This document shows, piece after piece, positions 1-5,364 of a stretch of DNA of 5,912 nucleotides. The notes below the pieces were generated by a model. The model was not told where the DNA came from, ran no database searches, and worked only from the letters and a program-made list of their open reading frames with translations. The translations under genes were made by a program, and so were the position numbers. The stretch is from Holophagales bacterium UBA2201 (GTDB lineage Bacteria; Acidobacteriota; Thermoanaerobaculia; UBA2201). The stretch lies in NCBI GenBank assembly GCA_002327305.1, contig DCUZ01000049.1, positions 958 through 6,869 on the forward strand, read 5' to 3'. The first letter of the stretch is position 1. Each line of letters opens with the position of its first letter.

Positions 1-72
1 GTAGGGCCGACTCTCCAGTCGGCCGTTTTTTCCAATAAAAGCCAGAGCCGCAGGTTGGAGAACCTGCGCTAC
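1..72 (-). repeat. Composite REP pair (REPIN-like unit), copy 1
   Basis: This is an A hairpin at 1-24 (GTAG head, arms GGCCGACT and AGTCGGCC, loop CTCC) facing a B hairpin at 49-72 (arms CGCAGGTT and AACCTGCG, loop GGAG, ending in CTAC, the complement of GTAG). A 24-bp AT-richer spacer separates them. Both outer ends are therefore GTAG in inverted orientation. Read on the minus strand the order is B, spacer, A. GTAG next to the hairpin foot is a known hallmark of REP sequences handled by RAYT transposases, and one such gene lies at 228-710. The A hairpin is followed on the plus strand by a run of six T, so it could also act as an intrinsic terminator for transcription entering from the left. 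Confidence 0.85.
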
Positions 73-88
73 GCCCCCGCCCAAATGC

Positions 89-112
89 CGCAGGTTGGGG
101 GACCTACGCTAC
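89..112 (-). repeat. Degenerate class B REP hairpin
   Basis: This copy lies exactly 40 bp after the B hairpin at 49 and is separated from it by the same C-rich 16-bp spacer found in the array at 791-1130. Its loop is GGGG, and its second arm carries two changes (GACCTACG) that weaken pairing. The terminal CTAC is retained. Confidence 0.75.
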
Positions 113-122
113 ATGTGGGAAT

Positions 123-186
123 GTAGGGCCGACTCTCCAGTCGGCCGGTTTTTCCAATAAAAGCCAGAGCCGCAGGTTGGAGCTAC
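123..186 (-). repeat. Composite REP pair, copy 2, with one hairpin arm deleted
   Basis: An intact A hairpin (123-146) and the 24-bp spacer are followed by a B element starting at 171. That element has lost exactly its second 8-nt arm (AACCTGCG): the first arm and GGAG loop are joined directly to CTAC at 183-186. The unit is otherwise nearly identical to the one at 1-72. Confidence 0.8.
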
Positions 187-202
187 ACCCCCGCCCAAAT
201 GC

Positions 203-226
203 CGCAGGTTGGAGAACCTGCGCTAC
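203..226 (-). repeat. Class B REP hairpin abutting the RAYT stop codon
   Basis: This is a perfect 8-bp stem (CGCAGGTT with AACCTGCG, loop GGAG) followed by CTAC at 223-226. Only one base separates it from the transposase TAA stop (228-230). It is likely to be transcribed as the 3' structure of the transposase mRNA. No T-run follows on the minus strand, so it is not a typical intrinsic terminator. Confidence 0.85.
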
Positions 227-227
227 A

Positions 228-710
228 TTATGGCCGCCAGAGCCAGGGGTACTCTTCCGGATTAGCCGCCAGCCCTTTGCGGACGGGGTTGTTAAGCAAA
301 TAATCCCCTTTGTCCGCCAGGGATTCTTCGCTTCTCAAAATGTGGTCGAATGACTCGGATTGCCAGACCTTGCCTTTCCGTCCCAGTGCCTTGTTCACGG
401 CAATAGCAGAAGTCCCCTTGATCCCTTTCAGGATTTCTGAAAGGGCGTACGGCCGGCCCTGGGAATCGGACAGCGGCGAAAGGAGCAGATGGACATGGTC
501 TGGCATGATGACAACGGCGTGGAGAAATATTTTCGTTTCGTGGTCGTGCAAGCAGTGTTGTAAAACGATTTTCCGGACATATTCCGGAATGGTCCATCGT
601 TGATGAGTGCAGAAGGTGACGAAATAGGTTTTATCCTGTCCTTGAAGATGGGGAAGGTGGCGTTTGAAGTTGTGGGGGAAGTTCTTCGCGGAGGGTTTGC
701 CGGAAATCAT
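228..710 (-). CDS. REP-associated tyrosine transposase (RAYT, Y1_Tnp/TnpA_REP family)
   Basis: RAYTs are single-copy, domesticated relatives of IS200/IS605 Y1 HUH transposases that nick and join single-stranded REP hairpins. Counting from the TTG at 713 (the ATG at 710 is residue 2), the protein has the expected plan. There is a KTYFVTFCT beta strand near residue 30 and the HUH-type metal motif HVH at 73-75 within VVIMPDHVHLLLSP. The family's VWQSESFDHILRSEE segment is near 117-130. The putative nucleophile is Tyr138 in GDYLLNNPVRKGL. Its length of about 160 residues is normal for the family, and no catalytic residue is missing. An in-frame TGA lies just upstream, which limits the start to TTG 713 or ATG 710. 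I prefer ATG 710 because a -10-like TATGAT sits at 719-724 and would place transcription initiation near 712. The gene is flanked closely by REP hairpins (203-226 and 743-814), the usual setting for a RAYT. No insertion-sequence ends or second ORF are seen. Confidence 0.93.
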   Translation of the reverse strand: MISGKPSAKNFPHNFKRHLPHLQGQDKTYFVTFCTHQRWTIPEYVRKIVLQHCLHDHETKIFLHAVVIMPDHVHLLLSPLSDSQGRPYALSEILKGIKGTSAIAVNKALGRKGKVWQSESFDHILRSEESLADKGDYLLNNPVRKGLAANPEEYPWLWRP

Positions 711-718
711 CAAGGATC

Positions 719-724
719 ATCATA
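719..724 (-). promoter_or_regulatory. Possible -10 box of the RAYT gene
   Basis: On the minus strand the hexamer TATGAT (5 of 6 matches to TATAAT) ends eight bases before the ATG at 710. Standard geometry puts +1 at about 712, giving an essentially leaderless message. No convincing -35 and no Shine-Dalgarno are visible. The call rests on one hexamer and on the same spacing seen at two other genes here. Confidence 0.35.
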
Positions 725-742
725 TCAGATGATGAATGGGAT

Positions 743-814
743 GGTGGGCCGACTCTCCAGTCGGCCGGTTTTTCCAATAAAAGCCAGAACCGCAGGTTGG
801 AGAACCTGCGCTAC
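743..814 (-). repeat. Composite REP pair, copy 3 (head of the 40-bp array)
   Basis: The A hairpin stem is intact (747-766), but its head has drifted from GTAG to GGTG. The spacer at 767-790 is 24 bp and close to those at 25-48 and 147-170. The B hairpin at 791-814 ends in CTAC and is the first copy of the tandem array that follows. This unit lies upstream of the RAYT gene, so the transposase sits between composite units. Confidence 0.8.
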
Positions 815-1130
815 GCCCCCGCCCAAATGCCGCAGGTTGGAGAACCTGCGCTACGCCCCCGCCCAGAAGCCGCAGGTTGGAGAACCTGCGCTACGCCCCC
901 GCCCAGAAGCCGCAGGTTGGAGAACCTGCGCTACACCCCCGCCCAGAAGCCGCAGATTGGAGAACCTGCGCTACACCCCCGCCCAGAAGCCGCAGGTTGG
1001 AAAACCTGAGCTACGCCCCCGCCCAGAAGCCGCAGGTTGGAGAACCTGCGCTACGCCCCCGCCCAAGGCCGCAGGTTGGAGAACCTGCGCTACACCCCCG
1101 CCCAAATGCCGCAGGTTGTGGGACCTGGGC
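791..1130 (-). repeat. Tandem array of class B REP hairpins, 40-bp period, nine copies
   Basis: Copies begin at 791, 831, 871, 911, 951, 991, 1031, 1070 and 1110, so the period is 40 bp with one 39-bp step. Each unit is a 24-bp B hairpin plus CTAC and a nearly invariant C-rich 16-bp spacer. Copies 951 and 991 carry stem mismatches (an A in the first arm; loop GGAA and a mismatched second arm). The last copy (1110-1130) is decayed and has lost CTAC. All copies point the same way. Because 40 is not a multiple of 3, all three plus-strand frames stay open and repeat the same peptides in rotation. I see no protein-coding signal here. No gene lies between 714 and 1148. Confidence 0.93.
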
Positions 1131-1148
1131 GCCATCATCGTTTGAAAA

Positions 1149-1925
1149 TCAGGGCAGGTTCAGTTGCACGGTGCGGCCGGCGATCTCCACGGTCAGGGTG
1201 CCGGAGAGGCGCACCTCCACGGCCAGGGTGTACTGCTCGGTGGCCACCTTGCGCGAGGCGATGACCAGGAGGTCCTCGGCCTTCAGCCGGACGGCCGTCT
1301 CGTGTTCCGTCTCTCCCGGAGGCAGTTCCAGGTCGGGGGCATCGGTCAGGGGATAGGCGTTGCGGGTCCCCGGCCGCACTTCCATGTCCACCTTCTTCAG
1401 GCGCGCCGGAAAGGGGAAGGGGTTGAAGAGGAGCAGGCGGAGGCGGATCCCCCCGGACGCGGCTTCCAGGGAGGCCGGGCCGACCCGGACCAGGGCGCCG
1501 AGGGTTTCCTCGTCCAGCCCCAGGGCCGCGGGGCTGAGGTCGAGCGGGATGCCGGCCCGGCGCGCCTCTCCGGTTTCAGGGCACTTGAACTCGGCCGACG
1601 CCTCCGCCGCGAGGGGGCCGTCGAGGAAGGCGCCGAGGAGCGCCTCCGTCACCCCTTTGAAGGGGACCTCCACCTGGACGACGGCGGCGCAGGGGGGCCT
1701 GGGGCAGGGGAGGCGGAGGCGGGGGACGCGGTAGAACTTCCCCAGCGTCGTCCCGCCGGCGGTCAGGGTCCCGGAGACCAGGTAGGGGCCGGGGGGCAGG
1801 CCGACCGCGTCCAGGGGGAGCGAGGCCTCGAAGCGGATCCGCTCGGGGGTGAGGTCGGCGGCCGCCAGGGGGAGGGCCGCCGCCAGGGCCAGAACGATGC
1901 CTGATAATCGGAAGGCGGCCCTCAT
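1149..1925 (-). CDS. Secreted LEA type 2 (WHy-like) family protein
   Basis: The 258-residue product starts with a clear signal peptide: Arg at 2 and 6, a hydrophobic core at about 8-20, and a probable cleavage after AAA at 21-23. There is no lipobox Cys. Two beta-rich regions resemble LEA14/LEA-2 domains. The first (about 28-132) ends with the family-like pattern of a VPFKGVTEALL helix followed by an IPLDL strand. The second (about 145-258) has the typical LLLFNPFPFPARL core (asparagine 168) and ends in a GTLTVEIAGRTVQLNLP strand. LEA-2/WHy proteins are linked to desiccation and stress tolerance, but the molecular role of bacterial members is unclear. Three Cys (74, 79, 115) could form disulfides outside the cytoplasm. 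The start ATG overlaps the SDR stop (ATGA, 1922-1925), indicating translational coupling at the end of a three-gene operon. The family call comes from pattern recognition only. Confidence 0.72.
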   Translation of the reverse strand: MRAAFRLSGIVLALAAALPLAAADLTPERIRFEASLPLDAVGLPPGPYLVSGTLTAGGTTLGKFYRVPRLRLPCPRPPCAAVVQVEVPFKGVTEALLGAFLDGPLAAEASAEFKCPETGEARRAGIPLDLSPAALGLDEETLGALVRVGPASLEAASGGIRLRLLLFNPFPFPARLKKVDMEVRPGTRNAYPLTDAPDLELPPGETEHETAVRLKAEDLLVIASRKVATEQYTLAVEVRLSGTLTVEIAGRTVQLNLP

Positions 1926-2662
1926 GGGATCCCCCGCAGGGCCCCGCCGTCCACGGCCAGGGAGGTTCCGGTGACGCCCGAGGCCTCCTTGGAGCAGAGG
2001 AACGCCGCCGCCTCGCCCAGTTCGGCGGGATCGAGGAGGCGTCCCAGGGGGATGGTCGGCAAAACCTCCCGGAGGACCGTCTCCACCCCGCCCCGCTTCC
2101 GGGCCAGCTCGCGAAGGCGTTCGGTGTCCACATAGCCGGGGAGGAGGAGGTTGGAGGTGACGCCGCGGGCGGCGGTCTCGCGGGCGAAGGTTTTGATAAA
2201 GCCGAAGAGGGCGGCGCGGAAGGTGTTGGAGAGGATGAGGTCGGGCACCGGCTCGCGCGCGGCGAGGGAGGAGACGGTGAGGATGCGCCCGAACCCCTTC
2301 TCCATCATGGCCGGCGCGGCCAACTGGTGGAGGTGGACCACGGGCTTGAGGAGGGCCTCGTAGGCGCGGTCGTACAGAGGCAGGGGGGTGGAGCGGAAGT
2401 CGCCGGGCGGCGGGCCGCCGCTGTTGATGACCAGGATGTCCAGGCCGTTGAGGTGGAGACGCCCCTCGGCGATGAGGCGCTCGCGGTCGCGGATCTCGCC
2501 CAGGTCCCCCTGGATGAACGGGGCGCCGCCGAGGCGGTCGGCGGCCTCCTGGAGGGTCGCGAGGGTGCGGGAGAAGAGCAGGACCTCGTGGCCGCGCTTC
2601 TTCAGCGCCGCCGCGATGGCGAAGCCGATCCCCTTGCTTCCTCCGCAGACGATCGCCTTCAT
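1922..2662 (-). CDS. SDR-family protein with non-canonical active site
   Basis: This 246-residue single-domain short-chain dehydrogenase/reductase has a complete Rossmann core. The nucleotide-binding motif GGSKGIG is at 7-13, an acidic GDL at 52-54, NSGGPPPG (replacing NNAG) at 80-87, the VSS strand ends with Ser132, and LPGYVDTER is at 174-182. It ends with the usual TGTSLAVDGG (231-240). The catalytic Tyr-x3-Lys is absent. Spacing from Ser132 puts Ser145 at the Tyr position and Arg149 at the Lys position, within LSNTFRAA. An LSN-x2-RAA segment with NSGGP recurs, from memory, in a set of bacterial SDRs usually annotated loosely as oxidoreductases or 3-oxoacyl-ACP reductases, so this is likely a lineage trait rather than a pseudogene. 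The substrate is unknown. Starting ATG 2662 lies 1 bp after the upstream stop, and the 3' end overlaps the LEA gene by 4 bp. Confidence 0.88.
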   Translation of the reverse strand: MKAIVCGGSKGIGFAIAAALKKRGHEVLLFSRTLATLQEAADRLGGAPFIQGDLGEIRDRERLIAEGRLHLNGLDILVINSGGPPPGDFRSTPLPLYDRAYEALLKPVVHLHQLAAPAMMEKGFGRILTVSSLAAREPVPDLILSNTFRAALFGFIKTFARETAARGVTSNLLLPGYVDTERLRELARKRGGVETVLREVLPTIPLGRLLDPAELGEAAAFLCSKEASGVTGTSLAVDGGALRGIP

Positions 2663-2663
2663 G

Positions 2664-3134
2664 CTATTTCTTCTTGACCAGGAGGTAGAGCCCCAGGACG
2701 ATGAGGAGGACGGGCCAGAGGTATTTCAGGTACAGGATGGCCTCCGCCGGGATCCAGCCGCGCTGTTCGGCGGCGATGTAGGCCCCGATGCCGGCCAGGA
2801 TGCCGCCGGGGATGAGGGGCCAGAGGGGGGATTGGCGCCGCTTGAGCCGGTCCAGCAGGTAGATCAGGATGAACCCCGCACCGAAACAGACGAAGAAGAG
2901 GACGCGCCCCGAGGGGCCCGGCATGAGGCGGCCCGCCCAGAGCCCGCTTCCCAGACCCAGGAGGATGCCGCCGGGAACCAGGAGGCCGTACCGGGAGGTG
3001 AGGGCCCACAGGAGGACGAAAAGGAACCCCACTCCCGCGAGGAAGGCGCCGCCGCCCAGTTCGATGTGCGGCTTGACCAGCCACAGCACGCCGGCGAGGA
3101 TGAGAACGATGCCCCAGAACATGCGGCTTTTCAT
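2664..3134 (-). CDS. Six-helix membrane protein of unknown function (LiaI/DUF5668-like appearance)
   Basis: The 156-residue product is almost wholly hydrophobic, with about six predicted helices near residues 5-21, 27-46, 49-68, 77-95, 104-122 and 136-153, and it ends in KKK. Helices 3 and 5 share a near-identical core (LLVPGGILLGLGSG and PLIPGGILAGIGAY), which suggests an internal duplication of two three-helix halves. Both the N-terminal MFWGIVLILAGVLWLVKP and the C-terminal LWPVLLIVLGLYLL look like the short Trp/Pro-marked hairpins of LiaI/LiaF transmembrane and DUF5668 proteins. That similarity is by eye, and no function can be assigned. It is the first gene of the minus-strand operon. 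Its ATG lies six bases after a TACAAT -10 box with no Shine-Dalgarno, so translation is probably leaderless. It diverges from the MFS gene across only 41 bp. Confidence 0.85.
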   Translation of the reverse strand: MKSRMFWGIVLILAGVLWLVKPHIELGGGAFLAGVGFLFVLLWALTSRYGLLVPGGILLGLGSGLWAGRLMPGPSGRVLFFVCFGAGFILIYLLDRLKRRQSPLWPLIPGGILAGIGAYIAAEQRGWIPAEAILYLKYLWPVLLIVLGLYLLVKKK

Positions 3135-3140
3135 GGCCGA

Positions 3141-3146
3141 ATTGTA
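3141..3146 (-). promoter_or_regulatory. -10 box of the minus-strand operon, leaderless geometry
   Basis: TACAAT on the minus strand is followed by exactly six bases and then the ATG (3134). In sigma70-type geometry the A of the ATG would be +1. No Shine-Dalgarno can exist in such a message. No good -35 is visible. The box lies 15 bp from the divergent MFS -10, so the two polymerases would compete for the same DNA. Confidence 0.6.
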
Positions 3147-3161
3147 GCACGGGGAGCGGGG

Positions 3162-3167
3162 TATAAT
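3162..3167 (+). promoter_or_regulatory. -10 box of the MFS gene, leaderless geometry
   Basis: A perfect TATAAT stands out in GC-rich DNA. The ATG begins at 3176, eight bases downstream, so +1 falls at about 3174-3176 and the 5' UTR is zero to two bases. The intervening bases contain no Shine-Dalgarno. No -35 close to TTGACA lies at 16-18 bp, so either an extended region or an activator may help. Confidence 0.65.
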
Positions 3168-3175
3168 GGGCGGTC

Positions 3176-4588
3176 ATGGCCGAACCCGCCCTCCCCGCCG
3201 TCGACAAGCGGACCACCCTCCTTGTCACCACGCTGGCCTCGTTCCTCACCCCCTTCATGGGGGCGGCGGTGAATGTGGCCCTCCCCTCTGTGGGGGCCGA
3301 TTTCCGTCTCGACGCGGTGGCGCTGGGGTGGGTGTCGCAATCGTTCCTCCTCGCGGCGGCGGTTTTCCTGGTCCCCGTGGGACGGCTGGCCGACATCGTG
3401 GGGCGGCGCCGGATGTTCCTGTGGGGGATGGCCGCGTACGCCCTCTGCTCGGCCGCCTGCGGCCTGGCCCCCGGGGCGGGATGGCTCATCGCCTTCCGCG
3501 TTCTCCAGGGGGCCGGCGGCTCGATGATCTTCGGCACCGCCGTCGCCATCGTCTCCTCCGTCTTCCCGCCCGGGGAGCGGGGGCGCGCCCTGGGGATCAA
3601 CGTGGCGGCGGTCTACGGCGGCCTCACTCTGGGGCCCCTCCTGGGGGGCGCGATGACCCACGCCTGGGGGTGGCGGGCCATCTTCTGGGCCAACTTCGCC
3701 GTCGGACTCCTCCTGACGGCCCTCATCGTGTGGAAACTGAAAGGGGAGTGGGCCGAGGCGCGGGGTGAGGCCTTTGACTGGGCCGGGGCGCTGGCCTACG
3801 CCGCCGCGCTGACCCTCCTGATGGCGGGGATCTCCTCCCCCGGCTCCGGTTTCGGGGCGCCCTTCATCGGCGCCGGGGCCGCCCTCTTTGTCCTCTTCCT
3901 CCTGTGGGAGACCCGGCACCCCAGCCCCGTCCTGCCGCTGGGGCTCTTCCGGCACAATCTCCTTTTCACCCTCTCCAACCTGGCGGCGCTGATCCACTAC
4001 GCCGCCACCTTTGCCTCCGGGTTCCTCCTCAGCCTGTACCTCCAATCGGTCCGGGGGATGGACCCCCACCGGGCCGGCCTCGTCCTGGCGGTCCAGCCGC
4101 TGGTGATGGCGCTGACCTCGCCCCTGGCGGGACACCTCTCCGACCGCGTCCAGCCCCGGATCGTGGCCTCGTTCGGCATGGGGCTGGCAGCGGCCGCCCT
4201 GTTGATGCTGTCGGGCCTCGCGGCGGGCACGCCCCTCTGGTTCGTCCTCGCCGCGCTGGCCGTGATGGGTCTGGGACTGGGGTTCTTCTCCTCCCCCAAC
4301 ACCAACGCCATCATGGGGTCGGTGGGGCGGCGGCAGTACGGCCTCGCCACGGGGACGCTGGCCACCATGCGGACCGTGGGGATGACCTTGAGCATGGCGG
4401 CGGTGATGCTCCACCTCCATCTGCGGCCGGGCGCAGGGGCGCTGGGGGGGGAGGGGGGCGGGGAATTCCTTTCCGCCTCGCGGTCGGCCTTCCTCTCCTT
4501 CGCCCTGTTGTGCCTGGTCGGCATGGCCGCCTCCCTCGGCCGGGGGCGGGCCCGGCGGGAGGGCGGGGAGGAAACTTCCGTGCTATAA
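3176..4588 (+). CDS. MFS transporter, DHA2 (14-helix, EmrB/QacA-type) drug exporter family
   Basis: The protein is 470 residues long, the size expected for 14-helix DHA2 proton-driven exporters of the inner membrane. Motif A is clear at 69-79 (GRLADIVGRRR) in the loop between helices 2 and 3. Arg108 in AFRVLQGAGGS matches motif B. The antiporter motif C region is GGLTLGPLLGG at 148-158, followed by the DHA2-typical WGWRAIFWANF. A hydrophilic loop at about 187-201 follows helix 6, and the remaining sequence is helical hydrophobic to about residue 455. The C-terminal tail is Arg/Glu-rich and cytoplasmic. The substrate cannot be read from sequence; drugs, toxic metabolites or organic acids are all possible. 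No EmrA-like periplasmic adaptor or TetR/MarR regulator is present in the window. ATG 3176 is chosen because the -10 box ends at 3167 and the residues fit the usual N-terminus before helix 1. Confidence 0.93.
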   Translation: MAEPALPAVDKRTTLLVTTLASFLTPFMGAAVNVALPSVGADFRLDAVALGWVSQSFLLAAAVFLVPVGRLADIVGRRRMFLWGMAAYALCSAACGLAPGAGWLIAFRVLQGAGGSMIFGTAVAIVSSVFPPGERGRALGINVAAVYGGLTLGPLLGGAMTHAWGWRAIFWANFAVGLLLTALIVWKLKGEWAEARGEAFDWAGALAYAAALTLLMAGISSPGSGFGAPFIGAGAALFVLFLLWETRHPSPVLPLGLFRHNLLFTLSNLAALIHYAATFASGFLLSLYLQSVRGMDPHRAGLVLAVQPLVMALTSPLAGHLSDRVQPRIVASFGMGLAAAALLMLSGLAAGTPLWFVLAALAVMGLGLGFFSSPNTNAIMGSVGRRQYGLATGTLATMRTVGMTLSMAAVMLHLHLRPGAGALGGEGGGEFLSASRSAFLSFALLCLVGMAASLGRGRARREGGEETSVL

Positions 4589-4589
4589 T
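4584..4589 (+). promoter_or_regulatory. -10 box of the ferritin-rubredoxin unit
   Basis: This perfect TATAAT overlaps the stop codon of the MFS gene (TAA at 4586-4588). It predicts a start near 4596 and a leader of about 20 bases holding the Shine-Dalgarno at 4604-4610. No clear -35 is seen within GC-rich coding sequence. The ferritin gene can thus be expressed independently of the exporter, although read-through is possible because no terminator separates them. Confidence 0.6.
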
Positions 4590-4603
4590 CCTTCGAGTTT
4601 AAT

Positions 4604-4610
4604 AAGGAGG
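4604..4610 (+). promoter_or_regulatory. Strong Shine-Dalgarno of the ferritin gene
   Basis: AAGGAGG lies five bases before ATG 4616, a near-perfect anti-16S match with ideal spacing. It fixes the ferritin start and contrasts with the apparently leaderless MFS and membrane-protein genes, pointing to high ferritin output. Confidence 0.85.
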
Positions 4611-4615
4611 AAACC

Positions 4616-5041
4616 ATGCCCAAAGCGTCCAAAAAGCTCCTCGACCTGCTCAACGAGGGCATCGCCCGCGAGATCCAGGTCTCCGTCCAGTACATGTGGC
4701 AGCACGTGCAGTGGAAGGGGGTCAAGCATTATGCCGTCAAGGACGAGTTCAAGAAGATCGCCGTCGATGAGATGAAGCACGCCGAGGCCATCGCCGAGCG
4801 CCTCTGCTACCTGGGCGGCACCCCCACCACCAAGCCCACCACCATCAAGGTGGGCAACAACCTCAAGCAGATGCTGGTGACCGACGCCAAGGACGAAGAG
4901 GGCGCCATCAAGCTCTACAGGCAGACCATCGCCCTGGCGCAGAAGGAGGGCGACCCCACCACCGTCCGCCTGTTCAAGCAGATCCTGGCCGACGAAGAGG
5001 AGCACCACGACTTTTTCACCGGCCTGCTCGAAGAGCTGTAG
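4616..5041 (+). CDS. Bacterioferritin-type ferritin-like protein
   Basis: This 141-residue four-helix diiron protein probably stores iron and oxidises Fe(II) with O2 or peroxide in the cytoplasm. All ligands of a bacterioferritin ferroxidase centre are visible at matching positions: Glu19 (with Tyr26), Glu52 and His55 in DEMKHAE, Glu94, and Glu127 and His130 in ADEEEHHDF. Met53 aligns with Met52 of E. coli Bfr, the residue that ligates haem between subunits, so haem binding is possible. The chain is about 17 residues shorter than classic Bfr (158), mainly at the C-terminal fifth helix, so cage assembly is uncertain. It could instead be a smaller ferritin-like relative. Codon use is very regular with many Lys AAG, consistent with high expression. 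It has its own -10 box and strong Shine-Dalgarno and is followed after 26 bp by a rubredoxin, a likely electron partner. Confidence 0.88.
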   Translation: MPKASKKLLDLLNEGIAREIQVSVQYMWQHVQWKGVKHYAVKDEFKKIAVDEMKHAEAIAERLCYLGGTPTTKPTTIKVGNNLKQMLVTDAKDEEGAIKLYRQTIALAQKEGDPTTVRLFKQILADEEEHHDFFTGLLEEL

Positions 5042-5067
5042 CCGGGTCGCGGCAGAAAGCAAGACCT

Positions 5068-5226
5068 ATGGACAAGTACCGCTGCAAGGTCTGCATGTAC
5101 ATCTACGACCCCGAGGTGGGCGATCCCGACAGCGGCATCGAGCCGGGCACCCCGTTCGATAAGATCCCCGACGGCTGGGTGTGCCCCATCTGCGGCGCGG
5201 GCAAAGAGGTGTTCGAGAAGGAATGA
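5068..5226 (+). CDS. Rubredoxin
   Basis: This is a 52-residue one-iron electron carrier. The two knuckles that hold Fe(Cys)4 are present: CKVC (Cys6, Cys9) and CPIC (Cys39, Cys42). The family landmarks YRCKVCMYIYDPEVGDPDSG, GTPF, IPDGWVCPICG and a closing EVFEK are also in place, and length and spacing are standard. It should act in the cytoplasm as a low-potential single-electron donor, commonly to rubrerythrin, superoxide reductase or rubredoxin:oxygen oxidoreductase. Its position 26 bp after the ferritin-like gene, ahead of a shared terminator, suggests a two-gene unit in which rubredoxin may reduce the ferritin diiron site or help mobilise iron. The start ATG 5068 has only a weak purine-rich ribosome site, so coupling to the ferritin gene is plausible. 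It is short enough to be missed by gene finders with a minimum-length cut-off. Confidence 0.97.
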   Translation: MDKYRCKVCMYIYDPEVGDPDSGIEPGTPFDKIPDGWVCPICGAGKEVFEKE

Positions 5227-5250
5227 TCCCGGCGCCGCCGGACGAAAATC

Positions 5251-5282
5251 AAAAAGGGAGCGCCGGCGCTCCCTTTTCTTTT
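5251..5282 (+). terminator. Intrinsic terminator after rubredoxin
   Basis: A perfect GC-rich palindrome of 18 bases at 5256-5273 (GGGAGCGC mirrored by GCGCTCCC) is preceded by five A and followed by TTTTCTTTT. Pairing of the A and T flanks extends the stem. It lies 25 bp after the rubredoxin stop. The A tract on the left makes it potentially active in both directions, which would shield the operon from transcription through the REP region. Confidence 0.93.
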
Positions 5283-5313
5283 GCCTTTTCGGTGGGTCGC
5301 GGTCAGACCATCC

Positions 5314-5337
5314 GGCCGATTGGAGATTCGGCCCCAC
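5314..5337 (-). repeat. Divergent class A REP hairpin
   Basis: On the minus strand the head is GTGG rather than GTAG. The stem starts as in class A (GGCCGA with TCGGCC), then has one A-A mismatch and a T-A pair around the CTCC loop. It lies at the start of the right-hand REP cluster, 32 bp beyond the terminator T-run. Confidence 0.65.
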
Positions 5338-5364
5338 ATTCCCAAAATGTGGCCGGGTGGGGGT

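Noticed and set aside
228..710. Full IS200/IS605 insertion sequence
   Set aside because: There is no TnpB/IscB partner, and the protein has RAYT rather than TnpA features. The flanking hairpins are a multi-copy REP family, not two matched IS ends.
791..1130. CRISPR array
   Set aside because: The period is regular, but the 16-bp spacers are almost identical to one another and no cas gene is present. It is a tandem REP array.
600..1145. Long plus-strand open frames full of Pro/Arg repeats across the 40-bp array
   Set aside because: They come from a stop-free 40-bp tandem repeat read in rotating frames, start inside the antisense of the RAYT gene, and have no ribosome site. They are not a credible protein.
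1164..1904. 246-residue plus-strand open frame opposite the LEA-2 gene, and similar frames at 2388-3272
   Set aside because: Low-complexity composition typical of GC-rich antisense frames. The minus-strand genes have a signal peptide, domains and tight operon spacing.
3131..4420. 429-residue minus-strand open frame opposite the MFS gene
   Set aside because: Antisense shadow in high-GC DNA, very rich in Gly/Pro/Arg/His/Glu, with no domain. The plus-strand frame has clear MFS motifs.
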